A stretch of 9,437 bases of DNA from an uncultured Collinsella sp. (GTDB lineage Bacteria; Actinomycetota; Coriobacteriia; Coriobacteriales; Coriobacteriaceae): NCBI GenBank assembly GCA_900550595.1, contig URTB01000039.1, positions 1 to 9,437 on the forward strand. The letters run 5' to 3'. Position 1 is the first letter of the stretch. Every line of letters begins with the position of its first letter. Below are positions 1 through 8,217 of the stretch, in pieces. Below the pieces are notes generated by a model. That model was not told the origin of the DNA. It saw nothing but the letters and a program-made list of their open reading frames with translations, and ran no database searches. Position numbers and translations under genes: made by a program.

Positions 1-177
1 AGGTAATCCCAACACAGCCGCAATGCACGTACGTCATTCATTATGCTGGAAACTGATGGCTTTACCAGAGTTTTTATCATTATTTGAACAATTTAGCAGG
101 CAGAACCGCTGATGAAACGGTTTATCAATGTGAACGTCTTTTGGATGCGGTGTCTACCTCTCGCCCCGGCACAAAAA
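1..177. other. Intergenic or gene-edge DNA, no confident gene
   Basis: This stretch is visibly richer in A+T than the rest of the window. Two weak coding readings run off the left edge. On the plus strand, a frame open from base 2 ends at a TGA at 110-112 and reads as a plausible C-terminus (..LPEFLSLFEQFSRQNR). Its stop overlaps an ATG (TGATG) opening a 22-codon frame that ends at 178-180. On the minus strand, an ATG at 80-78 (MIKTLVKPSVSSIMNDVRAL..) stays open to base 1, with no clear Shine-Dalgarno sequence. I cannot choose between these readings, and neither resembles a family I recognise. The AT-rich tract at 60-100 could hold a leftward promoter. Sequence left of the window would decide. 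Confidence 0.25.
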
Positions 178-242
178 TGATCCGAAATCCTGCCGTCCCC
201 TACGGATCACTTGATCCCTTGGGGACGGAGGAAAACGGATCA
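178..242. repeat. Nested palindromic intergenic repeat (GGGGAC core), copy 1
   Basis: This is a long imperfect palindrome. The outer arms are TGATCCG (178-184) and CGGATCA (236-242). The core arms are CCGTCCCC (193-200) and GGGGACGG (221-228). Between the cores sits a second small palindrome, GGATCA (204-209) and TGATCC (212-217), which repeats the outer arm sequence. It lies directly downstream of the yitT-family gene. On the minus strand the stem is followed by TTTTTG (177-172), so this copy may also terminate that gene's transcript. The layout resembles REP-type elements found at the 3' ends of genes. Assignment to a mobile family is inference. Confidence 0.65.
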
Positions 243-264
243 TGTCCGCAAATCGAAATTCAGC

Positions 265-1155
265 CTACGCGTTAATGTCCTTGAATCCCTCACCGAAGGC
301 TTCCGTAACGTCGGCGACCGTCACAATGGCGTGAGGATCGCGCTCGCGCACGATCGTTTTGAGGGTGTTGAGCTCTCGACGGCTAACGATCACCATGATC
401 ACCGGCTTCTCGACGCCCGAATACATACCGGTCGCCTTTAATTTGGTGCAGCCGCGACCCAGACCATACATGATGTCGGCCGCGATATCGGGGAAGTTAT
501 CCGAGATGATGAGTACCATACGACGCTTATTGCCGCCATCGACCACGGCATCGATCACATAGCCGCTAATCACCATCGAAAGTCCTGCGTACAGAGCATT
601 TTCGAGCGAGAAGACCGGAGCCGATGCCGCACATACGGCAACGTCGATCGCCATGACGGTCGAGCCTACCGGCAGCGAGGTGTTACGCGAGATGATTTGG
701 CCAATCGTGTCCGAGCCGCCGGTATTGGCGCCGGCGCGCAACACCATGCCGTAACCGATGCCCGTGATAATGCCGCCCCACATAGCGGGAAGCATCAGGT
801 CCGCATGTGCCAGAGGCGCTACAAACGGGGCAAACAGATCGGTAAAGAAGCCCAGCAGCACAAAGCCCGTCGCCGTCTGCACCACGTAGAACATGCCGCC
901 CTCGCGCATAACGACCAGCAGCAGCAGGGCATTCATCACGATAGTCTGGATACCGACGGGAAGCGACACGCCTCGCGTTGCGCCGACCGCCTGGATAATC
1001 GTCGCAAGGCCCGTAACGCCACCGGCGGCAAGCCCGTTGGGAACCAAAAACAGGTCGGTCGCGATGGCGGCCAAGGCACACCCCAACATGATTTGGGGCA
1101 GATCGTGAAAGAAGTTCATCGAAAGAATGCGCTTGATGTCCAGACGATATGCCAT
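265..1155 (-). CDS. YitT family membrane protein (DUF161/DUF2179)
   Basis: This encodes a 296-residue integral membrane protein of the YitT/YqfU/YpjC family, whose biochemical role is unsettled. The first ~190 residues hold about five hydrophobic segments, including IMLGCALAAIATDLFLVP near residue 20, VMNALLLLVV, FVLLGFFTDLFAPF, WGGIITGIGYGMVL and AIDVAVCAASAPVFSL. The last ~80 residues form the soluble DUF2179 domain (KATGMYSGVEKPVIMVIVSRREL, then DPHAIVTVADVTEAFGEGF); only short parts are quoted here. Length and domain order are normal for the family. I chose the ATG at 1155-1153 because AAGGAGG sits four bases upstream. An upstream in-frame start at 1179 would lie inside a terminator hairpin and lacks a ribosome-binding site. 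The stop codon is TAG. It follows prfB on the same strand, but terminators separate them, so it is probably transcribed independently. The family assignment is firm; substrate and function are unknown. Confidence 0.9.
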   Translation of the reverse strand: MAYRLDIKRILSMNFFHDLPQIMLGCALAAIATDLFLVPNGLAAGGVTGLATIIQAVGATRGVSLPVGIQTIVMNALLLLVVMREGGMFYVVQTATGFVLLGFFTDLFAPFVAPLAHADLMLPAMWGGIITGIGYGMVLRAGANTGGSDTIGQIISRNTSLPVGSTVMAIDVAVCAASAPVFSLENALYAGLSMVISGYVIDAVVDGGNKRRMVLIISDNFPDIAADIMYGLGRGCTKLKATGMYSGVEKPVIMVIVSRRELNTLKTIVRERDPHAIVTVADVTEAFGEGFKDINA

Positions 1156-1167
1156 GCTGCCTCCTTC

Positions 1168-1196
1168 AAAAAAGCGCACCCCATCGGATGCGCTTT
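1168..1196 (-). terminator. Intrinsic terminator hairpin abutting the yitT-family RBS (possible attenuator)
   Basis: On the minus strand an 11-bp stem (AAAGCGCATCC at 1196-1186 with GGGTGCGCTTT at 1181-1171) with a GATG loop is followed by six T (1173-1168). One base later the Shine-Dalgarno AAGGAGG (1166-1160) of the YitT-family gene begins. No promoter fits between, so transcripts for that gene must pass through the hairpin. It may be the last terminator of the secA-prfB operon, a leader attenuator, or both. The inner stem is identical, apart from the loop, to that of the rpmE terminator at 5551-5584. Confidence 0.75.
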
Positions 1197-1215
1197 GAAC
1201 TTCTTCATGTATTCG

Positions 1216-1244
1216 ATTCTACCGATTCGCCAAACAAAAACCAC
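1216..1244 (-). promoter_or_regulatory. Possible promoter for the yitT-family gene
   Basis: On the minus strand a -10-like TAGAAT (1221-1216) lies 17 bases after a poor -35 candidate GTGGTT (1244-1239). The predicted start of transcription would be near 1208, leaving the terminator-like hairpin at 1196-1168 inside the leader. An ATG lies at 1208-1206 with no ribosome-binding site. The -10 match is fair and the -35 match is weak, so this is tentative. Confidence 0.25.
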
Positions 1245-1259
1245 CCCTGTGCAGGGTAT
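1236..1259 (-). terminator. Second small terminator-like hairpin after prfB
   Basis: On the minus strand ACCCT-GCAC-AGGGGT is followed by GGTTTTTG. The stem is short (CCCT/AGGG plus a possible flanking pair) and the tail is T-rich. It repeats the pattern of the hairpin at 1271-1295 (ACCCT..AGGGTGGTTTT), so the two look like tandem terminators, perhaps from a local duplication. Each is weak alone. Confidence 0.45.
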
Positions 1260-1270
1260 GTTCTGGATAC

Positions 1271-1295
1271 AAAACCACCCTGCTCGGAGGGTTTT
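1271..1295 (-). terminator. Terminator of the secA-prfB operon
   Basis: On the minus strand, 28 bases after the prfB stop, ACCCT and AGGGT form a 5-bp stem around a CCGAGC loop. GGTTTTG follows, and an A-tract precedes the stem (AAAACCCT). The stem is modest, but the position just after prfB and the T-tract support a terminator. The plus strand also ends in TTTT, though no rightward gene precedes it. Confidence 0.55.
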
Positions 1296-1322
1296 AATCC
1301 ATTTCCACATAAACTGAGCGGT

Positions 1323-2470
1323 TTATGCAGACGGGGCCTCCGCGTCAGCGTTGCCGGTAGCCCAACGGTGATAGCCAATCACAAATGGATCCAGATCGCC
1401 GTCGTCAAGAACGGCCTCGACATTGCTGGTCTCCACACCCGTGCGCAGGTCCTTAACCATCTGGTACGGGTAGAGCACGTAGCTGCGGATCTGGTTGCCA
1501 AAACCAATTGTGGTCTTGGGTCCGCGAATCTCGTCCAGGGCCTCGGCGCGCTTTTCGAGCTCAATCTCGTACAGACGGGCCTTGAGGATCTGCATGCACG
1601 CGGCCTTGTTTTGAATCTGGCTGCGCTCGTTTTGACACGTGACAACGATACCGCTGGGGAAATGCGTCACGCGCACGGCGGAGTCGGTGGTGTTGACACC
1701 CTGGCCGCCCGGGCCGCTTGCATGGTACACGTCGACGCGAATGTCATCGGGGCTAATCTCGATATCGATATCGTCGGGCAGCACCGGAATGACCTCAACG
1801 CCGGCAAACGTAGTCTGGCGGCGCTTCTTGTCGTCGGTGGGGCTAATGCGCACCAGGCGGTGAACTCCGGCCTCGGCACGAAGCATGCCAAAGGCGTCCT
1901 TGCCCTCGACGGTAAAGGTCGCGCGATCGATGCCGATAACCTCGGCCGCGGGGCAATCGTTGATGGTGACTTTCCAACCGCGGCGCTGGCAGTACTTCAT
2001 GTACATCTTAAAGAGCATGAAGGTCCAGTCCTGGGCCTCCAAGCCACCCTGCCCGGGCTTGATGGTCACAATCGCGTCGCCATGGTCGAACTCCCCGGTA
2101 AACCAGCTCGCAAGCTCAAGCTCGTCGATGGCGCGGGATAGGCGCTCCGCCGTAGCAGCAGCCTCCTCGCGCAGCGCAGCGGCATCGGGGTCATCGCCCA
2201 TTTCCTCGGCAAGCTCCAACGCGGCGCGAGCATCGGAAAGCTCACCGCGCGCGGTATCCACGGCGGCGATGTCCTCCTTGGCGCGTGCGATCTCCTCCAT
2301 CGTGGCGCGAGCGGCATCGGCGTCGTCCCAAAAGCCCGGGGCGACGCTTTTGGCCTCGAGCTCCGCCACGCGGGTGCGCTTCTCGTCCAAATGGAGATAC
2401 GACTCGACCTCGCCGAGTCGGTCCGCAAACGCGTCCAACTCGGCGGGAGTTACCTCTAGAGTCTCGGCCA

Positions 2471-2471
<1 letters not shown>
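1323..2471 (-). CDS. prfB: Peptide chain release factor 2 (RF2), Ser-Pro-Thr variant
   Basis: This encodes a 382-residue class I release factor, which in this family reads stop codons in the ribosomal A site and triggers hydrolysis of peptidyl-tRNA. An N-terminal helical domain (about residues 1-110) precedes the catalytic core. The GGQ motif is at 255-257 (SGPGGQGVNTTDSAVR), and Ala251 is at the place where E. coli K-12 carries its unusual Thr246. The stop-recognition tripeptide, usually Ser-Pro-Phe in RF2, is Ser210-Pro211-Thr212 (VRISPTDDKKRRQTTF); the codons AGC CCC ACC at 1844-1836 are unambiguous. The programmed +1 frameshift of many prfB genes is absent: the frame runs unbroken through SYLHLDEK, where E. 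coli has the CTTTGAC shift site. The ATG at 2471-2469 overlaps the secA stop (TAATG), with a weak AGGA upstream, so translation is probably coupled. The stop is TAA. Calling it RF2, not RF1, rests on overall sequence (GVHRLVR.SP, IVVTCQNERSQ) and is firm. Confidence 0.95.
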
Positions 2472-5278
<2,807 letters not shown>

Positions 5279-5475
5279 GTGGTTTTCCTTTTTGGCCATC
5301 GCCCGCGGCATGAAACCTTGGACGAGTTAAACACAGATATTTGTACTTTAGCCAAACAAGGCGTCGCCTATGCGGTCGACACGCTCGACCACGTAATAAC
5401 TACGACCAACCTGCTAAAAAGAGACTGGTTTATTTTGGCAGCTTTTATCTTGGAAAACGCCGTCTCTCTGCCATT
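5279..5475 (-). promoter_or_regulatory. secA upstream region with AT-rich promoter zone and operator-like inverted repeat
   Basis: No gene lies here. The minus strand carries the secA ribosome-binding site close to 5290. Further upstream is an AT-rich tract (about 5325-5365) where the promoter most likely sits, for example TTGGCT with TTTAAC 18 bases later. I could not settle on one convincing -35/-10 pair. A perfect inverted repeat GGTCGA-N5-TCGACC at 5374-5390 lies just upstream of that zone. It could be a regulator site or an RNA hairpin. Confidence 0.35.
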
Positions 5476-5540
5476 TGGTGCAAACCAACCTGTTCCCTTC
5501 GCACCAACCTGGTGCAATGGGGACAGGTTGGTTTGCACCA
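5476..5540. repeat. Nested palindromic intergenic repeat (GGGGAC core), copy 2
   Basis: The two 22-base arms (5476-5497 and 5519-5540) are complementary at 21 positions; the odd one could be a G-U pair. Each arm starts outside with TGGTGCA/TGCACCA and ends inside with TTCCC/GGGGA. Between the arms is a second palindrome GCACCA-N3-TGGTGC (5501-5515), which repeats the outer sequence. This is the same plan as copy 1 at 178-242, but the outer motif is TGGTGC instead of TGATCC. It sits downstream of rpmE, beyond its terminator. Neither strand has a T-tract directly after the stem, so it is probably not a terminator. Confidence 0.7.
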
Positions 5541-5586
5541 ATAAAAAGATAAGGGCCGCGCACCCAAATGGATGCGCGGCCCTTTT
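5541..5586 (-). terminator. Strong intrinsic terminator of rpmE
   Basis: On the minus strand a perfect 15-bp stem (5584-5570 with 5565-5551, including one T-G pair) closes an ATTT loop and is followed by ATCTTTTTAT (5550-5541). It lies 35 bases after the rpmE stop. The plus strand ends in TTTT, so weak bidirectional activity is possible. The inner part, GCGCATCC-loop-GGGTGCGC, is the same as in the hairpin upstream of the yitT-family gene. Confidence 0.92.
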
Positions 5587-5619
5587 GCCATGAATGCGAG
5601 TGTTTCCGCGGCGAGCTAT

Positions 5620-6045
5620 TTACTCAGCAGCCTCGGTGGTCTCGGCCTCGGCAGCGGCCTCCTCGACGGGAGCCTCTGCGGGAGCCTCGGCGGCCTGCTT
5701 GGCAGCCTCCTCGGCAAACTTAGCGGCACGCTTAGCCTTCTCGGCAGCCTTAGCCTCAGCGGCGGCCTTGCGAGCAGCCTCGGCCTCAGCAGCCTTGGCG
5801 GCCTTAGCAGCCTTGGCCTCCTCGGCCTTCTTGAGCTGAGCGGCAGCGGCGCCACCGAACTTGTCGGCGAAGCGCTGGACGCGTCCACCGGTGTCGACGA
5901 ACTTCTGCTGGCCGGTGTAGAACGGGTGGCACTCGTTGCAAAGCTCGACCTTCATCTCGGACACGGTAGCGTGCGTCTTGAAGGTGTTGCCGCAGGAGCA
6001 CGTCACCGTGCACTCGACATACTGGGGATGGATACCCTGCTTCAT
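5620..6045 (-). CDS. rpmE: 50S ribosomal protein L31, zinc type, with long low-complexity C-terminal extension
   Basis: This encodes a 141-residue protein of the large ribosomal subunit; L31 helps bridge the two subunits near the central protuberance. The first ~65 residues are a standard zinc-binding L31 ([16 protein letters not shown].. through [11 protein letters not shown]). Four cysteines, C16, C18, C36 and C39, form the zinc site (CSCGN and [10 protein letters not shown]). The remaining ~75 residues are almost entirely Ala, Lys, Glu and Arg. This tail is basic at first and acidic near the end ([15 protein letters not shown]), and is probably a long helix or coiled coil. Ordinary L31 is about 70 residues, so the protein is twice the usual length. 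The start is well supported by AAGGAG seven bases upstream. The stop is TAA. It is a single-gene unit with its own promoter, leader and terminator. The tail's function is unknown. Confidence 0.95.
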   Translation of the reverse strand: MKQGIHPQYVECTVTCSCGNTFKTHATVSEMKVELCNECHPFYTGQQKFVDTGGRVQRFADKFGGAAAAQLKKAEEAKAAKAAKAAEAEAARKAAAEAKAAEKAKRAAKFAEEAAKQAAEAPAEAPVEEAAAEAETTEAAE

Positions 6046-6125
6046 GGTAGGACTCCTTATTGGTCAGGCGCTGGTTACCGATCAGCGCATAAGGCGTCTT
6101 GGTTTCCGACCAAGACAACAAACTC
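6046..6125 (-). ncRNA. Candidate autoregulatory L31 mRNA leader
   Basis: On the minus strand the predicted rpmE 5' UTR holds two hairpins. The first is a perfect 8-bp stem GTCTTGGT-CGGAA-ACCAAGAC (6116-6096). The second is a 6-bp stem GCGCTG..CAGCGC with a nine-base ATCGGTAAC loop (6088-6068). GACCAA (6065-6060), two bases before the AAGGAG ribosome-binding site, can pair with TTGGTC inside the first hairpin, which suggests a switch between two folds. Ribosomal protein leaders for L31, including a Coriobacteria type, have been described to my recollection. Whether this one matches that model I cannot test here. Confidence 0.55.
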
Positions 6126-6129
6126 GGCT

Positions 6130-6158
6130 ATGGTACCACGGCGTCGAGCGTCCCACAA
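6130..6158 (-). promoter_or_regulatory. Probable rpmE promoter
   Basis: On the minus strand TTGTGG (6158-6153) and TACCAT (6135-6130) are separated by exactly 17 bases. The -35 matches TTGACA at three positions and the -10 matches TATAAT at four. The predicted transcript would begin near 6124, just before the first leader hairpin. The -10 overlaps a perfect palindrome TGGTACCA (6131-6138). Confidence 0.5.
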
Positions 6159-6228
6159 AAGGTTCACGGTCTTTGCGTTGTGCATCGCGCCCAAGGCACG
6201 GCAGACGACACGACGAATCGCGGCAAAC

Positions 6229-6292
6229 GGGCGCCTTTGCCCCTTCTCCCATGTTGCAGACGTGTAACGCCGCAGCAAAGGTGCCCTTTTTT
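6229..6292 (+). terminator. Terminator-like hairpin upstream of the ACT gene (attenuator or end of a small RNA)
   Basis: GGGCGCCTTTG (6229-6239) pairs with CAAAGGTGCCC (6276-6286) over 11 positions, one of them G-U, and six T follow (6287-6292). The 36-base loop may fold further. No plus-strand gene precedes it, because rpmE runs the other way. It could therefore end an unrecognised small RNA or act in a longer leader of the ACT-citrate synthase transcript. I found no convincing promoter upstream. The rest of 6159-6300 shows nothing else I can name. Confidence 0.45.
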
Positions 6293-6302
6293 GCGCCAGA
6301 CA

Positions 6303-6325
6303 GGTACAATGATGAACACTGTACC
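6303..6325 (+). promoter_or_regulatory. ACT gene promoter -10 with overlapping operator-like inverted repeat
   Basis: TACAAT at 6305-6310 matches the -10 consensus at five of six positions; no good -35 is visible at the normal distance. It lies inside a perfect inverted repeat GGTACA-N11-TGTACC (6303-6325) that would cover the -10 and the start of transcription, as a repressor site would. The ACT gene starts 62 bases after the -10. Confidence 0.45.
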
Positions 6326-6371
6326 GTAGCGGAGCGCCCCCGCGCGCCGCCAACACGCGAAAGGGTTTCCC

Positions 6372-6659
6372 ATGGCCGAGATCTCGTCCTCCCGCATCGT
6401 CATCACCGTCCTTGGCAAGAACCGCCCCGGTATCGTCGCCGGCGTCACCCGTGTTCTGGGCGAGGCCAACGTCGACATCCGCGACATCACGCAGTCCATT
6501 ATCGAGGACATCTTCACCATGACCATGCTGGCCGACACCGCCGAGTCCAAGCTCGACTTCGCCGAGCTGCAGAAGGCCCTGGCCGAGGCCGGCGAGCTTT
6601 CGGGCGTCAACGTGTCCATTCAGCGCGAGGACGTCTTTAACTTTATGTACCGCCTGTAG
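6372..6659 (+). CDS. Small ACT-domain protein (UPF0237 family)
   Basis: This encodes a 95-residue protein that is essentially one ACT domain with a short tail. Residues ~7-40 (RIVITVLGKNRPGIVAGV, then ANVDIRDITQSIIEDIFTM) show the usual strand-turn-helix with the Gly-x-Asn/Asp-Arg-Pro-Gly-Ile-Val turn of ligand-binding ACT domains. These domains commonly bind amino acids and act as regulators. UPF0237 proteins are close to GcvR-like single-domain ACT proteins. Length is normal for the family. The ribosome-binding site is weak (AAAGGG, six bases before ATG). The family often stands next to an UPF0210 (DUF711) gene; here citrate synthase follows after 77 bases, on the same strand and with no obvious terminator between, so the two may form an operon. 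The stop is TAG. The fold is certain; the ligand and target are unknown. Confidence 0.9.
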   Translation: MAEISSSRIVITVLGKNRPGIVAGVTRVLGEANVDIRDITQSIIEDIFTMTMLADTAESKLDFAELQKALAEAGELSGVNVSIQREDVFNFMYRL

Positions 6660-6736
6660 CGAACAAGCCGCTCGGGGCAGCTTGACGTCATATCGTCCAA
6701 GCGCGCGGCCCCAAAGCGGACCGGAGAGGAGCGCGC

Positions 6737-8155
6737 ATGGCCTACGACGCCAAGAAAATCTACTACCGCTTCGACGATCACCTGAGCCGCCTGGTTCTGG
6801 ATTACGAGGCGAGCCGTCAGATTTCGCCCGAAAGCGAAAACCTCTACCACGGCCTGCCGACCGCCCCGTACGACGAGGACCTGTTCGTAGAGCACAACGT
6901 CAAGCGCGGCCTGCGCAATGCCGACGGCTCGGGCGTGGTCGCGGGTCTCACCCGTATCTCGGATGTGCATGGCTACAACAAGGTCGACGGAAAGGTCGTG
7001 CCCGATCAGGGCAAACTCACGCTTCGTGGCTACAGCATCGAGGACCTGGTCAACAACGCCCAGGCCGAGGATCGCTATGGCTACGAAGAGGTCGCCTACC
7101 TGCTCATCACGGGCTCACTGCCCACCAAAGAGGAGCTCGACGGTTTTTGCGGACGCCTGGGTGCTTTTAGGCACCTGAGCGACGAATACGTCCGCGAGTT
7201 CCCCATGACCACGGTGTCGTCGAGCATCATGAATGTGCTTCAGCGCGCCGTGCTGCTGCTCTACGCCTTCGACGCCGAGCCCGACGCCATTACACCCGAG
7301 CACGAAATCGACGTCGCCATCTCCATGCTCGCCCGTCTCCCCCGCATCGCCGCCTTCGCGCATATGGCCTCGGTCGCCAAGCGCCGCGGCTCCGAGGTTC
7401 ATGTCCCGCACCCCACACCCGGCCTCTCCACCGCCGAGACCATCCTGCAGGTGTTGCGCGGCGGCATGGCATTCACCCGCGACGAAGCCATGCTGCTCGA
7501 CGTGATGCTCATGCTGCATGCCGAGCACGGCGGCGGCAACAACTCCACGTTTGCCTGCCGCGTACTATCCTCCTCGGCCACCGATCCGTATTCCGCCTAC
7601 GCCGCGGCTATCGGCTCGCTCAAGGGCCCGCGCCACGGCGGCGCCAACGCCAAGGTCGTGTCCATGCACGAGGACATCCGTGCGCATGTCTCCAATTGGG
7701 AGGACGAGGACGAGGTCGCAGCCTACCTGGGCAAGATTCTCGACAAACAGGCCTTCGACGGCACGGGTCTCATCTACGGCATGGGCCACGCCGTCTACAC
7801 GCTCAGCGACCCGCGAGCCGAGGTCTGCCGCCACTACGCACGCACACTTGCCGCCAAGAAGGACCTGGGCGATGAGTTCGCGCTCATCGAGCGCATCGAG
7901 CGCCTGGCACCGCAGGTGATGCGCGACCACGGCATGACCAAGCCTATCTGCGCCAACATCGACCTGTACACAGGCTTTATCTACAAGATGCTCGGCGTGC
8001 CCGAGACACTTTTTACGCCGCTGTTCGCCGTCGCCCGCATGGCCGGCTGGTCGGCGCACCGCATGGAAGAGCTCTTCTGCGCGCACCGCATCATCCGTCC
8101 CGCGTATCGCCCGGTTATCGAGCCGCTGGAGTACAAGCCGCTCGCCGACCGCTAG
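6737..8155 (+). CDS. gltA: Citrate synthase (long anaerobe type; citrate/2-methylcitrate synthase family)
   Basis: This encodes a 472-residue enzyme that condenses oxaloacetate with acetyl-CoA to citrate. In an anaerobe with an incomplete TCA cycle the likely use is 2-oxoglutarate and glutamate synthesis. An N-terminal extension of about 55 residues precedes the conserved core (VKRGLRNADGSGVVAGLT, then LRGYSIEDLV). Active-site regions are LHAEHGGGNNSTF (His261 and His264), GPRHGGAN (His300) and the family signature GMGHAVYTLSDPRA (His351, Asp358). The His300 to Asp358 spacing fits the family's catalytic His and Asp. NIDLYTGFIY and GWSAHRMEE complete the C-terminal domain. At 472 residues it is longer than the usual ~370-430 but matches the long form I recall from gut Firmicutes. 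A good GAGAGGAG lies five bases before the ATG. The stop is TAG. It follows the ACT-domain gene and ends at a strong terminator. Preference for oxaloacetate over other acyl-CoA partners cannot be read from sequence. Confidence 0.93.
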   Translation: MAYDAKKIYYRFDDHLSRLVLDYEASRQISPESENLYHGLPTAPYDEDLFVEHNVKRGLRNADGSGVVAGLTRISDVHGYNKVDGKVVPDQGKLTLRGYSIEDLVNNAQAEDRYGYEEVAYLLITGSLPTKEELDGFCGRLGAFRHLSDEYVREFPMTTVSSSIMNVLQRAVLLLYAFDAEPDAITPEHEIDVAISMLARLPRIAAFAHMASVAKRRGSEVHVPHPTPGLSTAETILQVLRGGMAFTRDEAMLLDVMLMLHAEHGGGNNSTFACRVLSSSATDPYSAYAAAIGSLKGPRHGGANAKVVSMHEDIRAHVSNWEDEDEVAAYLGKILDKQAFDGTGLIYGMGHAVYTLSDPRAEVCRHYARTLAAKKDLGDEFALIERIERLAPQVMRDHGMTKPICANIDLYTGFIYKMLGVPETLFTPLFAVARMAGWSAHRMEELFCAHRIIRPAYRPVIEPLEYKPLADR

Positions 8156-8173
8156 GACGCGGACCGTTATAGA
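8145..8173 (+). promoter_or_regulatory. Possible promoter for the HAD phosphatase gene
   Basis: TATAGA (8168-8173) lies 17 bases after CCGACC (8145-8150), at the end of citrate synthase. The -35 is poor. If real, transcription would begin near 8180, at the foot of the terminator hairpin, so that hairpin would sit at the very start of the HAD transcript. Tentative. Confidence 0.25.
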
Positions 8174-8178
8174 ACTCG

Positions 8179-8217
8179 AGCGTGGCCAGGGCATCACCGC
8201 CCTCGGCCACGCTTTTT
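8179..8217 (+). terminator. Strong terminator between citrate synthase and the HAD gene
   Basis: AGCGTGGCC plus AGGGC (8179-8192) pairs with GCCCT plus GGCCACGCT (8199-8213) around an ATCACC loop, with one bulged C at 8204. Five T follow (8213-8217). It starts 23 bases after the citrate synthase stop. Only 25 bases separate its T-tract from the next start codon, too few for a promoter. Confidence 0.9.

Noticed and set aside
84..275. 63-codon plus-strand frame starting at TTG
   Set aside because: It has a non-ATG start with no ribosome-binding site, and its second half is the palindromic repeat and the end of the YitT-family gene.
1156..1179. Upstream start giving a 304-residue YitT-family protein
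   Set aside because: That ATG lies in the stem of the terminator hairpin and has no Shine-Dalgarno sequence, whereas the ATG at 1155 has AAGGAGG.
1149..2141. 330-codon plus-strand frame opposite prfB
   Set aside because: It is antisense to a well-supported RF2 gene and runs through the terminators; the translation resembles no protein.
2390..2410. Programmed +1 frameshift in prfB
   Set aside because: The frame is continuous through this region and no in-frame TGA or CTTTGAC slippery site is present.
5279..5311. Upstream start of secA giving MPRAMAKKENH at the N-terminus
   Set aside because: No ribosome-binding site precedes it, and AAGGA is well placed for the ATG at 5278; SecA proteins commonly begin close to this second start.
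5572..6267. 231-codon plus-strand frame opposite rpmE
   Set aside because: It is the antisense of the Ala-rich L31 tail, giving a Ser/Gly/Leu low-complexity translation, and it starts inside the rpmE terminator.
6683..6690. TTGACGTCA between the ACT gene and citrate synthase as a promoter -35
   Set aside because: No -10-like sequence lies 16-18 bases downstream, where the DNA is very G+C-rich; readthrough from the ACT gene is simpler.
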